Under the pieces are notes generated by a model, which saw only the letters and a program-made list of their open reading frames with translations, made no database searches and was not told where the DNA came from. A DNA stretch of 64,000 nt, taken from Clostridia bacterium. GTDB lineage: Bacteria; Bacillota; Clostridia; Oscillospirales; Acutalibacteraceae. The stretch's first letter is position 1; every line of letters starts with the position of its first letter. Where the stretch lies: NCBI GenBank assembly GCA_017622555.1, contig JAGAQV010000014.1, forward strand, positions 1 to 64,000. Reading direction: 5' to 3'. The position numbers were made by a program, and so were the translations under genes. Of the stretch, positions 1 to 9,218 are shown one piece after another.

Positions 1-1
1 A

Positions 2-868
2 AGAGCTCGCGGTACTGACCGTATGTGCTCTTTCGGTGACTGGGTAGCACTTTCCGACGTATGCGACGTTACTACCGCAAAGCTAATTAAGCGTGAGGTT
101 TCTGACGGTATTATTGCCCCCGGCTATGAGCCTGAAGCACTTGAAATTTTAAAATCAAAGCGTAATGGTAACTATAACATTGTTAAAATTGACCCTAACT
201 ATGTTCCTGCCCCTCAGGAAACCAAGCAGGTTTACGGCATCACCTTCGAACAAGGCCGCAATAACTTTAAAATTGATGAGGAATTGCTTTCTAACCTTGT
301 AACTAAAAATAAGAATTTACCTAATAGTGCAAAACGTGATTTAATAATTTCACTTATAACCTTAAAATATACACAGTCCAATTCGGTTTGCTTTGCAGTT
401 GACGGTCAAGCAATTGGCGTTGGCGCAGGTCAGCAGTCCCGTATACACTGTACCCGTCTTGCAGGTAGTAAAGCTGATACATGGTTTTTACGTCAGCATG
501 ACAAGGTGTTAAACCTTCCATTCTTGGACAGCATTGCCCGTCCCACACGCGATAACGTTATTGACGGTTATATTAACCGCAACGAAGAAGACGTTTGCGC
601 TGACGGAAATTGGCAAAAATACTTTAAAACACAGCCTGCACCTTTAACTGATGATGAAATTAAAGACTACCTTAAAACTATTTCGGGTGTTGCTTTAGGC
701 TCGGACGCTTTCTTCCCCTTTGATGACAATATTGAACGCGCTTACAGAAGCGGTGTTTGTTATATTGCAGAGCCTGGCGGTTCAATCCGTGATGATGCAG
801 TTATAGAATGCTGTAACAAATATGGCATTGCAATGGCATTTACAGGAATGCGCTTATTCCACCACTAA
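2..868 (+). CDS. purH: AICAR transformylase, stand-alone type (5' partial)
   Basis: This is the C-terminal part of a phosphoribosylaminoimidazolecarboxamide formyltransferase, which transfers the formyl group of 10-formyl-THF to AICAR late in purine synthesis. The frame is open to the window edge, so the true start lies upstream; the first internal ATG is at 23. Recognisable pieces are IGVGAGQQSR, the SDAFFPF segment and the PGGSIRDDAVI...AFTGMR ending shared by all AICARFT domains. The sequence around RGTDRMCSFGDWVALSD resembles the short clostridial form that lacks the IMP cyclohydrolase domain, but the missing N-terminus prevents proof. It is followed 21 bases later by glyA in the same operon. 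Confidence 0.88.
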   Translation, partial: RARGTDRMCSFGDWVALSDVCDVTTAKLIKREVSDGIIAPGYEPEALEILKSKRNGNYNIVKIDPNYVPAPQETKQVYGITFEQGRNNFKIDEELLSNLVTKNKNLPNSAKRDLIISLITLKYTQSNSVCFAVDGQAIGVGAGQQSRIHCTRLAGSKADTWFLRQHDKVLNLPFLDSIARPTRDNVIDGYINRNEEDVCADGNWQKYFKTQPAPLTDDEIKDYLKTISGVALGSDAFFPFDDNIERAYRSGVCYIAEPGGSIRDDAVIECCNKYGIAMAFTGMRLFHH

Positions 869-889
869 TTTTTAGGAGAAAATATTATA

Positions 890-2128
890 ATGAACTTTTT
901 TGAAGAACTTAAAAACTATGATACCGAGGTTGCCGCCGCTTGTGAAAACGAGCTTATGCGCCAACGTCACAATATTGAACTAATCGCTTCTGAAAATATT
1001 GTTTCCGAAGCAGTTCTACTTGCCGCAGGCGGTGTTTTAACTAATAAATATGCTGAGGGCTATCCCTCAAAGCGTTACTACGGTGGTTGCTACTGTGTTG
1101 ACGTTGTTGAAGAAATTGCAAGGGAACGTGTTAAAAAGCTTTTTGGCTGTAACTTTGCAAACGTTCAGCCACACAGCGGCGCAAACGCTAACCTTGCTAC
1201 ATTTTTTGCACTTGTAAACCCAGGTGATACCGTTATGGGTATGAATTTACAGCAGGGCGGTCATTTATCACACGGCTCACCCGTTAATATTTCAGGTAAA
1301 TATTTTAACATTGTACCTTACGGTGTTAACAATGAGACTGAAATGATTGACTATGACGAAATGCAACGCATTGCAAATGAATGTCAGCCAAAATTAATTG
1401 TTGTTGGCGCAAGCGCATATTCACGAATTATTGACTTTAAGCGTTGCCGTGAAATTGCTGATTCTGTTAACGCTTATTTAATGGTTGATATGGCACACAT
1501 TGCAGGTCTTGTTGCCGCAGGTGTTCATCCGTCACCCGTGCCCTATGCACACGTTGTTACCTCTACAACACACAAAACCCTTCGTGGTCCACGAGGTGGT
1601 CTTATTCTTACTAACGATGAAGAACTCGCAAAGAAAATTGATAAGGCAGTTTTCCCAGGTACTCAAGGCGGCCCATTAATGCACATTATCGCCGCTAAGG
1701 CTGTTGCTTTTGGTGAAGCACTTACTGATGAATATAAAAAATATCAACAACAGGTTGTTAAAAATGCCGCAGCGCTTGCTGAAGCTTTAAAGGCAGAAGG
1801 CTTTAAGCTTGTTTCAAATGGCACTGACAACCACTTAATGCTTTTAAATCTTGTAGATGAAGGTATTACAGGTAAAGAGCTTGAACAACGTCTTGACGAG
1901 GTTCACATTACTGCAAATAAAAATACCATTCCTAATGACCCACAGTCTCCCTTTATTACAAGCGGTCTTCGTATTGGTACACCTGCAGTTACAACCCGTG
2001 GCTTTAAAGAGGCCGAAATGGTAAAAATTGCTAAATGGATTCGTGAAGTTATTGACGACTTTGAAGGCAACAAGGAACGTATTTCAAATGAAGTTCAACA
2101 GCTTTGCGCACAGTTCCCCATTTATTAA
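890..2128 (+). CDS. glyA: Serine hydroxymethyltransferase
   Basis: A 412-residue, full-length PLP enzyme converting serine and THF to glycine and 5,10-methylene-THF. It carries the N-terminal [12 protein letters not shown] signature, the [14 protein letters not shown] substrate loop and the PLP-lysine motif [15 protein letters not shown]. The start has a good ribosome site (TAGGAG, 11 bases upstream of ATG). Its place inside a purine operon makes sense because glycine and one-carbon units are both consumed by purine synthesis. It is followed by purD after 12 bases. Confidence 0.97.
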   Translation: MNFFEELKNYDTEVAAACENELMRQRHNIELIASENIVSEAVLLAAGGVLTNKYAEGYPSKRYYGGCYCVDVVEEIARERVKKLFGCNFANVQPHSGANANLATFFALVNPGDTVMGMNLQQGGHLSHGSPVNISGKYFNIVPYGVNNETEMIDYDEMQRIANECQPKLIVVGASAYSRIIDFKRCREIADSVNAYLMVDMAHIAGLVAAGVHPSPVPYAHVVTSTTHKTLRGPRGGLILTNDEELAKKIDKAVFPGTQGGPLMHIIAAKAVAFGEALTDEYKKYQQQVVKNAAALAEALKAEGFKLVSNGTDNHLMLLNLVDEGITGKELEQRLDEVHITANKNTIPNDPQSPFITSGLRIGTPAVTTRGFKEAEMVKIAKWIREVIDDFEGNKERISNEVQQLCAQFPIY

Positions 2129-2140
2129 GGAGTTATTTCA

Positions 2141-3403
2141 ATGAAAATAATGGTCGTAGGTGGTGGCGGTCGTGAACACGCCATCATTAAAAAGCTTAAA
2201 GAAAATAAAGAAATAACCGAAATTTTTGCTTTACCGGGTAATGGTGGTATGGCAAATGATGCTACACTTATAAACATTGCCGCTAAGGACATTTCTGCAA
2301 TTGTGGATTTTGCAAAAAACAATAAAATTGATTATGCGGTTGTAGCACCCGATGACCCGTTAGTGCTTGGCTGTGTTGATGCTCTTAACGAAATAGGTAT
2401 TGACTGCTTTGGTCCTAACAAGGCTGCTGCAATTATCGAAGGTAGTAAGGTTTTTTCAAAAAATCTTATGAAAAAATATAACATTCCAACCGCTGAATAT
2501 GAGGTATTCAGTGATTTGGATGCTGCACTTAAATATCTTGATACAGCCCCCATTCCCACAGTTATAAAGGCTGACGGCTTGGCGCTTGGTAAAGGTGTTA
2601 TCATTGCTGAAACCCGTGAGGATGCTAAAGAAGCTGTTCGTTCTATGATGGCGGATAAAATCTTCGGTGAAAGCGGCAATAACGTTGTTATTGAGGAATT
2701 TTTAACAGGGCCAGAAGTGTCTGTTCTTTCCTTTACAGACGGTAAAACTGTTGTTCCGATGGTTTCCTCAATGGATCATAAACGAGCTTTAGATGGTGAT
2801 AGGGGCTTAAATACCGGTGGTATGGGCACAATTGCGCCCAACCCCTACTATACCGAAGCCGTTGCAAAGGAATGTATGGAAAAAATATTTATTCCTACAA
2901 TGAATGCAATGAATGCCGAAAACCGCACCTTTAAGGGTTGCCTTTATTTCGGCTTAATGCTGACCCCTAAAGGACCTAAGGTAATTGAATACAACTGCCG
3001 CTTTGGTGACCCCGAAACACAGGTTGTTCTTCCCCTTTTGGAAAGTGATTTATTAACAGTTATGAAAGCTACAACAAACGGTACTTTAAGTGACTGTGAA
3101 GTTAAATTAAAAAATGGCGCCGCCGCCTGTGTCGTTATGGCATCCCTCGGTTACCCGCAAAAGTACGAAAGCGGCTTTGATTTAATTATTGATAAATCGG
3201 TCGAGGACAGCGTTTATGTTGCAGGCGCCAAATTAGTTGATGGTACTTTAAAAACCGCAGGAGGCCGAGTTCTTGGCGTTACAGCAACTGCTGAAAGTCT
3301 TGGCGAAGCAATAAACGCCGCTTACGGTAAAGTAAATTTCGTTAAATTTGAAAATGCTTATTACCGTAAAGATATTGGCAAAAAAGCAATGGAGGTTAAA
3401 TAA
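2141..3403 (+). CDS. purD: Phosphoribosylamine--glycine ligase (GAR synthetase)
   Basis: A 420-residue ATP-grasp ligase joining phosphoribosylamine and glycine, the second step of purine synthesis. The N-terminal MVVGGGGREHAI motif and the ATP-grasp blocks (IKADGLALGKGV, LNTGGMGTIAPNP, EYNCRFGDPETQ) are present in the expected order and the length is normal for the family. The start at 2141 follows AAGGAG. Its stop codon directly abuts the purL start, which indicates translational coupling. Confidence 0.97.
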   Translation: MKIMVVGGGGREHAIIKKLKENKEITEIFALPGNGGMANDATLINIAAKDISAIVDFAKNNKIDYAVVAPDDPLVLGCVDALNEIGIDCFGPNKAAAIIEGSKVFSKNLMKKYNIPTAEYEVFSDLDAALKYLDTAPIPTVIKADGLALGKGVIIAETREDAKEAVRSMMADKIFGESGNNVVIEEFLTGPEVSVLSFTDGKTVVPMVSSMDHKRALDGDRGLNTGGMGTIAPNPYYTEAVAKECMEKIFIPTMNAMNAENRTFKGCLYFGLMLTPKGPKVIEYNCRFGDPETQVVLPLLESDLLTVMKATTNGTLSDCEVKLKNGAAACVVMASLGYPQKYESGFDLIIDKSVEDSVYVAGAKLVDGTLKTAGGRVLGVTATAESLGEAINAAYGKVNFVKFENAYYRKDIGKKAMEVK

Positions 3404-6400
3404 ATGGTTTACCGTGTGTATGTTGAAAAGAAAAAAGAGCTTGCTAACGAAGCTAAAGGTCTTTTAAGCAATATTAACGGTCTTTTACAAATTAAAACCG
3501 TAACTGACGTTCGTGTAATTAACCGTTATGACGTTGAAAACATTGAAAAAGAATTGTTTGACTATGCAGTAAACACTGTTTTCTCCGAGCCACAGCTTGA
3601 TATTGCTACTGCTGAAATTGAAACTAGCGGCGCAACTGTTTTTGCAACCGAATATTTACCCGGTCAATACGACCAGCGTGCTGACAGTGCCGCACAATGT
3701 ATTCAGATTATTTCTCAAAAGGAACGCCCCACAGTTAAAACCGCAAAAATTTATTGCATTTACGGCAAAGTAAGTGCTGATGATATTGCGGCAATTAAAA
3801 AGTATGTAATCAACCCCGTAGAAGCCCGTGAAGCCGCTTTAGAGCTTCCCAAAACCTTAAAGGTTGATTATGATATTCCCACAACTGTTGAAACTCTTGA
3901 GGGCTTTATTGACCTTGATGAAAAAGGTCTTGCCGATTTTGTTAAGAATTACGGTCTTGCAATGGATACCGACGATATTGCATTTTGCCAAAATTATTTT
4001 AAGTCGGAAAATCGCAATCCCACCATTACCGAAATTCGTATGATAGACACATATTGGTCTGACCACTGCCGTCATACAACCTTCTTAACAAATATTGATA
4101 ACGTTGTTTTTGAAGACGAGCTTTTGCAAAGCACCTATAACGAATATTTAGAGGTTCGTAAAAACTTAGGTCGCACCAAGCCAATTTGCCTTATGGATTT
4201 GGCTACAATTGCTGTTCGTCAGCTTAAAAAAGACGGCAAGCTTGAAAAACTTGATGAGTCTGAAGAAATAAACGCTTGTACAGTTAAAATTGACGTTGAA
4301 GTTGAAGGTAAAACTGAAAAATGGCTTTTACTCTTTAAAAACGAAACACACAACCACCCCACCGAAATTGAGCCCTTTGGTGGTGCTGCAACCTGTATTG
4401 GCGGTGCTATTCGTGACCCACTTTCAGGCCGAAGCTACGTTTACGGCGCAATGCGTGTTACAGGTGCCGCAAACCCATTAAAGCCCGTTAAGGAAACTAT
4501 GGCGGGTAAATTACCCCAAAGAAAAATTGTTACAACAGCTGCTGACGGATATTCTTCTTACGGTAACCAAATTGGTCTTGCAACAGGCATTGTTGATGAA
4601 ATTTACCACGAAGGCTATGCCGCAAAGCGTATGGAAATTGGCGCCGTTATTGCTGCTGCTCCCGAAGAAAATGTTCGCCGTGAATGTCCCGAAGCGGGTG
4701 ATGTTGTAATTTTACTTGGCGGCTCAACAGGTCGTGACGGCTGCGGCGGTGCGACAGGTTCTTCAAAATCGCACACATTAGAATCACTCGAAAGCTGTGG
4801 CGCCGAGGTTCAAAAGGGTAACGCACCAGAAGAACGCAAGCTTCAGCGTTTGTTTAGAAACCCCATTGCAACCAAAATGATTAAGCGCTGTAACGACTTC
4901 GGCGCAGGCGGTGTTTCGGTTGCTATTGGTGAATTGGCTGACGGTCTTGAAATTGACCTTAACGCTGTACCCAAAAAATATGAGGGCCTTGACGGTACCG
5001 AGCTTGCAATCAGTGAATCGCAAGAAAGAATGGCAGTTGTAATTGAAAAAGAAAACGTTGATGCGTTTTTAGCTCTTGCCGAAAGTGAAAATCTACAAGC
5101 AGTCGTTGTGGCCGAAGTTAAAGCTGAGCCCAGACTTAGAATGAAATGGAACGGTAAAACAATTGTTGATTTAAGCCGTGAATTCTTAAATTCAAACGGT
5201 GCTGAAAAGCACATTACAATCACACCCGAAAAGCCACAGCTTATGCCAAAGGCAGTTGTTGACTCGTTTAGTGAAGCCTATAAAGCCATTGCTGACGACC
5301 TTAACATTTGCTCAAAGCGTGGTCTTTCCGAACAGTTTGACTCTACAATAGGCGCAGGCACAGTACTTATGCCCTTTGGCGGTAAGTATCAGTTAACACC
5401 TATTCAGGCAATGGTACAAAAAATCAGCGTTGAACAAAAGCACACTAACGACTGTTCACTTATGTCATGGGGCTATAACCCCTTTATCGCTGACCAAAGC
5501 CCTTACCACAGCGCATATTTAGCAGTTGTTGAATCTGTTTCAAAGCTTATTGCAACAGGCGCTGAATTTAAAGACGTTTACCTAACCTTCCAAGAATATT
5601 TTGAACGCCCAGGCAAAGACGGTAAGCGTTGGGGCAAGCCCTTATCCGCACTTCTCGGCGCATTCAAAGCTCAAATGAATTTGGGTATTGGCTCTATCGG
5701 CGGTAAGGACTCTATGAGTGGCTCTTTTGAAGATTTAGACGTTCCCCCTACCCTCGTTTCCTTTGCTGTTACGACTGATAAAGTTGATAATATTATTTCT
5801 CCTGAATTTAAAACCGCAGGTAGTAAAGTTTATCTTCTTTGCCCGATTTATGACGAAAACGAACTTCCCTACACCCCGTCATTGCTTTCAACCTTTAACC
5901 GTGTAACAAAACTGATGCGTGAAGGTAAGGTTAAGGCTGCTTATACACCTACAATGGGCGGTATTGCTGAAGCAGTTATGAAAATGTGCTTTGGTAACGG
6001 TTTGGGCTTTAAGTTTAACATCGACCTCTCAAAAGAAGCTATTTTTGATTATAATTATGGCTCATTCTTATTAGAAACCGATGAAGACATTGACGGTATT
6101 TTAGTTGGTGAAATAACCAATGACGGCAAGCTTTCATACCGTGATGATGAAATTAATATTGACGAGCTTTTAGGCATTTATGAAGACAAGCTTGAAAGCG
6201 TTTTCAAGTGCAATATTGAAAACACAGGCAAAAATGCCGAAAACTTTAACTTTAATGCGACAAACTACCCCACACCTTTAGTAAAGGTTGCAAAGCCCAA
6301 GGTGCTTATTCCTGTATTTCCCGGTACTAACTGCGAATTTGATTCCGCAAAGGTTATGCGAGATGCAGGCGCTGATGCTAATATATTCGTTATTAATAAC

Positions 6401-7090
6401 CGTACAAGTGATGGTATTGCGAGAAGCGTAGAAGCCTTTGCAAATGAAGTAAAGGACAGCCAAATCATCTTTATACCTGGCGGCTTCTCAGGCGGTGACG
6501 AGCCTGATGGTAGCGGTAAATTTATAACTGCTTTCTTCCGCAACGCCGCAATCAAAGAAGAGGTTACCAACCTTTTAGAAAAGCGTGACGGTCTTATGTG
6601 CGGTATTTGTAACGGCTTCCAAGCTCTTATTAAGCTTGGTCTTGTACCTTACGGTAAAATTATTGATACCGACGAAAACTGCCCAACACTTACCTTCAAT
6701 ACAATTGCCCGTCACCAGTCACGTATTGTTCGTACAAGAATCGCATCTAACAAATCACCTTGGCTTAAAAACACCAATGTAGGTGATATTTACAATGTGC
6801 CGATTTCTCACGGTGAGGGTCGTTTCCTTGCAAGTGAAGAGCTTATTCGTGAGCTTGCCAAGAACGGTCAAATTGCAACTCAATACGTTGATTTAAACGG
6901 TAATGCAACCAACGACATTCACTTCAATCCCAACGATTCTATGTATGCTATTGAAGGCATTACTTCACCCGACGGCCGTGTATTCGGTAAAATGGGTCAC
7001 AGCGAAAGAATTGGATATGGTCTATACAAAAATGTTGAAGGCGATTATAATATTAATATGTTTAAATCAGCAGTGGAATACTTTAAATAA
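3404..7090 (+). CDS. purL: Phosphoribosylformylglycinamidine synthase, single-chain
   Basis: A 1228-residue FGAM synthase with the synthetase and glutaminase in one chain. The N-terminal and central parts carry the PurL signatures (SDHCRHTTF, LLFKNETHNHPTEIEPFGGAATCIGGAIRDPLSGRS split over adjacent segments, IGGKDSMSGSF). The last 250 or so residues are a class I glutamine amidotransferase with FPGTNCEFD, the nucleophile Cys in MCGICNGFQAL and a C-terminal GHSER. This layout matches the large PurL type common in clostridia rather than the Bacillus PurS/PurQ/PurL set, so no purQ or purS would be needed nearby. It follows purD with no gap and precedes fhs by 12 bases. Confidence 0.97.
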   Translation: MVYRVYVEKKKELANEAKGLLSNINGLLQIKTVTDVRVINRYDVENIEKELFDYAVNTVFSEPQLDIATAEIETSGATVFATEYLPGQYDQRADSAAQCIQIISQKERPTVKTAKIYCIYGKVSADDIAAIKKYVINPVEAREAALELPKTLKVDYDIPTTVETLEGFIDLDEKGLADFVKNYGLAMDTDDIAFCQNYFKSENRNPTITEIRMIDTYWSDHCRHTTFLTNIDNVVFEDELLQSTYNEYLEVRKNLGRTKPICLMDLATIAVRQLKKDGKLEKLDESEEINACTVKIDVEVEGKTEKWLLLFKNETHNHPTEIEPFGGAATCIGGAIRDPLSGRSYVYGAMRVTGAANPLKPVKETMAGKLPQRKIVTTAADGYSSYGNQIGLATGIVDEIYHEGYAAKRMEIGAVIAAAPEENVRRECPEAGDVVILLGGSTGRDGCGGATGSSKSHTLESLESCGAEVQKGNAPEERKLQRLFRNPIATKMIKRCNDFGAGGVSVAIGELADGLEIDLNAVPKKYEGLDGTELAISESQERMAVVIEKENVDAFLALAESENLQAVVVAEVKAEPRLRMKWNGKTIVDLSREFLNSNGAEKHITITPEKPQLMPKAVVDSFSEAYKAIADDLNICSKRGLSEQFDSTIGAGTVLMPFGGKYQLTPIQAMVQKISVEQKHTNDCSLMSWGYNPFIADQSPYHSAYLAVVESVSKLIATGAEFKDVYLTFQEYFERPGKDGKRWGKPLSALLGAFKAQMNLGIGSIGGKDSMSGSFEDLDVPPTLVSFAVTTDKVDNIISPEFKTAGSKVYLLCPIYDENELPYTPSLLSTFNRVTKLMREGKVKAAYTPTMGGIAEAVMKMCFGNGLGFKFNIDLSKEAIFDYNYGSFLLETDEDIDGILVGEITNDGKLSYRDDEINIDELLGIYEDKLESVFKCNIENTGKNAENFNFNATNYPTPLVKVAKPKVLIPVFPGTNCEFDSAKVMRDAGADANIFVINNRTSDGIARSVEAFANEVKDSQIIFIPGGFSGGDEPDGSGKFITAFFRNAAIKEEVTNLLEKRDGLMCGICNGFQALIKLGLVPYGKIIDTDENCPTLTFNTIARHQSRIVRTRIASNKSPWLKNTNVGDIYNVPISHGEGRFLASEELIRELAKNGQIATQYVDLNGNATNDIHFNPNDSMYAIEGITSPDGRVFGKMGHSERIGYGLYKNVEGDYNINMFKSAVEYFK

Positions 7091-7102
7091 GGTGGTATAA
7101 TA

Positions 7103-8779
7103 ATGGCTTATTTAACTGATATTGAAATTGCACAACAGTGCGAAATGTTACCCATTACCGAAATTGCAAAAAAAGCAGGTATTGCCGATAAATATCTTGA
7201 ACAATACGGTAAATATAAAGCAAAAATTGATTTAGCACTCGCAAAAGAAGCCGATAAAAAAGACGGAAAGCTTATTTTAGTTACCGCAATTACTCCCACC
7301 CCTGCGGGTGAAGGTAAAACAACCACAACCATTGGTTTGGCTGACGGTATGTCAAAAATAGGCAAAAACGTATGTGTTGCTTTGCGTGAGCCGTCCTTGG
7401 GTCCTGTTTTTGGTGTTAAAGGCGGCGCCGCAGGCGGCGGATATGCTCAAGTTGTACCAATGGAGGACATTAACCTTCACTTTACGGGTGACTTTCACGC
7501 TATTGGCGCTGCAAATAACCTTTTAGCCGCAATGCTTGATAACCACATTCAGCAAGGTAACGCTTTGGGTATTGACGTTAAGAAAATTACTTGGAAACGC
7601 TGTGTTGATATGAATGACCGTCAACTACGTAACGTTATTGACGGTTTAGGCGGCAAGGTTAATGGTGTTCCCCGTGAGGACGGCTTTGATATTACCGTCG
7701 CAAGCGAAATTATGGCAATTTTATGTCTTGCAAAGGATATTACTGACCTTAAAGAACGCCTTTCAAAAATTATTGTTGGCTACACTTACGACGACAAACC
7801 CGTTACCTGCGCCGATATTAAGGCACAAGGCGCTATGACAGCGCTTTTAAAAGATGCAATTAAGCCTAACCTTGTTCAAACGCTTGAAGGCACACCTGCA
7901 TTAGTACACGGTGGACCTTTTGCTAATATCGCACACGGCTGTAACAGTGTAACTGCAACAAAAATGGCTTTAAAGCTTGCCGATTATGCTATAACCGAAG
8001 CTGGCTTTGGCGCTGATTTAGGTGCCGAAAAGTTTTTGGACATTAAATGCCGTATGGCAGGTCTTACCCCGTCGGCAGTTGTTGTAGTGGCTACCGTAAG
8101 AGCGCTTAAAATGCACGGAGGACTTCCTAAGACTGCTTTAGCAACTGAAGACCTTACCGCACTTGAAAATGGAATACCGAACCTTTTAAGACACGTTTCA
8201 AACATTAAAAACGTTTACAAGCTTCCCTGTGTTGTTGCGGTAAACCGTTTCCCAACCGATACCGATAACGAAATCAATTTTATTATTGAAAAATGTAAAG
8301 CACTTGGCGTTAATGTTGTGCTTTCAACAGTATGGGCTGATGGCGGTAACGGTGGTATTGAACTTGCGAAAGAGGTTGTACGCCTTTGCGAAGAAGAAAA
8401 GGGTGATTTCACCTTCTCGTACGAGCTTGACAGCACAATTGAAGAAAAAATCACTTCAGTAACTCAAAAAATTTACGGCGGTAAAGGTGTTATTATTACG
8501 CCACAGGCTAAAAAACAAATTGATATGCTGACAAGCCTTGGTTTTGATAAATGCCCTATTTGTGTTGCAAAAACACAATACAGCTTTTCGGATGATCCGT
8601 TAAAGCTAGGAGCCCCCGAAAACTTTGACATTACTATAAAAAATGTTAAGGTATCAGCAGGCGCAGGCTTTATTGTAGTGCTTACCGGTGATATTATGAC
8701 AATGCCCGGTCTTCCAAAGGTTCCTGCTGCTGAAAAGATTGACGTTGATGAAAACGGTATAATTACCGGTTTATTCTAA
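7103..8779 (+). CDS. fhs: Formate--tetrahydrofolate ligase
   Basis: A 558-residue ATP-dependent ligase making 10-formyl-THF from formate. The P-loop-like motif [16 protein letters not shown] lies near residue 70, followed by [23 protein letters not shown] and a C-terminal glycine-rich block ending [11 protein letters not shown], all typical of the family. Length is normal. As the last gene of the purine operon it provides the formyl donor used by AICAR transformylase. A strong 20-bp hairpin follows directly. Confidence 0.97.
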   Translation: MAYLTDIEIAQQCEMLPITEIAKKAGIADKYLEQYGKYKAKIDLALAKEADKKDGKLILVTAITPTPAGEGKTTTTIGLADGMSKIGKNVCVALREPSLGPVFGVKGGAAGGGYAQVVPMEDINLHFTGDFHAIGAANNLLAAMLDNHIQQGNALGIDVKKITWKRCVDMNDRQLRNVIDGLGGKVNGVPREDGFDITVASEIMAILCLAKDITDLKERLSKIIVGYTYDDKPVTCADIKAQGAMTALLKDAIKPNLVQTLEGTPALVHGGPFANIAHGCNSVTATKMALKLADYAITEAGFGADLGAEKFLDIKCRMAGLTPSAVVVVATVRALKMHGGLPKTALATEDLTALENGIPNLLRHVSNIKNVYKLPCVVAVNRFPTDTDNEINFIIEKCKALGVNVVLSTVWADGGNGGIELAKEVVRLCEEEKGDFTFSYELDSTIEEKITSVTQKIYGGKGVIITPQAKKQIDMLTSLGFDKCPICVAKTQYSFSDDPLKLGAPENFDITIKNVKVSAGAGFIVVLTGDIMTMPGLPKVPAAEKIDVDENGIITGLF

Positions 8780-8824
8780 AAACATAAAAGCTTCCTAAGG
8801 TAATCTTAGGAAGCTTTTATGTTT
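8780..8824 (+). terminator. Rho-independent terminator after fhs
   Basis: A perfect 20-bp inverted repeat (stem starting AAACATAAAAGC) with a 5-base loop begins immediately after the fhs stop codon. The 3' arm ends in T-rich sequence. It closes the purine operon and could also stop read-through from the convergent rpsT side. Confidence 0.88.
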
Positions 8825-8833
8825 AAAAAGAAG

Positions 8834-8860
8834 AAACGCCGCTGAATTTCAGCGGCGTTT
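8834..8860 (-). terminator. Rho-independent terminator after rpsT
   Basis: An inverted repeat with arms AAACGCCGCTGAA and TTCAGCGGCGTTT, followed on the minus strand by CTTCTTTTT. It lies 10 bases past the rpsT stop and ends that single-gene unit. Confidence 0.88.
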
Positions 8861-8869
8861 AATTATCAA

Positions 8870-9133
8870 TTAAGCATTTGCTTTGTTCATTTTAGAAACT
8901 AAAGCAGATTTCTTTCTAGCTGCATTGTTCTTATGGATAATACCCTTATTAGCAGCTTGGTCAATCTTCTTAACAGCAGCTGTTACAACAACAGCCATGT
9001 CTTCAGACTTAGCATCAATAGCAGCGTCAGCCTTCTTAACAGCAGTTCTTAAAGCAGAACGATAAGCTTTATTATGTTCATAATTAGCTTTGCTTACAAG
9101 TACACGTTTTTTTGCAGATTTAATGTTGGGCAT
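8870..9133 (-). CDS. rpsT: 30S ribosomal protein S20
   Basis: An 87-residue basic protein that binds 16S rRNA early in 30S assembly. It begins MPNIKSAKKRV, the conserved S20 N-terminus. Two ATGs stand side by side (9134-9136 and 9131-9133). The second gives the family start and sits 7 bases from AGGAGG, so it was chosen. It is a monocistronic unit between its own promoter and terminator. Confidence 0.96.
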   Translation of the reverse strand: MPNIKSAKKRVLVSKANYEHNKAYRSALRTAVKKADAAIDAKSEDMAVVVTAAVKKIDQAANKGIIHKNNAARKKSALVSKMNKANA

Positions 9134-9168
9134 CATGACACCTCCTATCATTTACTCACGTACAAGTT

Positions 9169-9197
9169 ATAATAACATAATTATTCCAAAAAATCAA
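9169..9197 (-). promoter_or_regulatory. Predicted sigma-A promoter of rpsT
   Basis: On the minus strand: -35 TTGATT, 17-bp spacer, -10 TATTAT preceded by TGT (extended -10). The predicted start lies about 25-30 bases before the rpsT ATG. The same TGT-TATTAT pattern occurs before secG and recJ. Confidence 0.65.
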
Positions 9198-9218
9198 CAC
9201 TTTTTTAAAAAAGTTTCA

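Noticed and set aside
8883..9065. Plus-strand 60-residue frame opposite rpsT
   Set aside because: It is antisense to a clear ribosomal protein gene, has no ribosome site and resembles a codon-bias shadow.
9183..9218. Weak A/T hairpin after the NDP-sugar dehydratase (CTTTTTTAAAAAAG)
   Set aside because: It has only A-T pairs and overlaps the rpsT promoter region; not enough to call a terminator.
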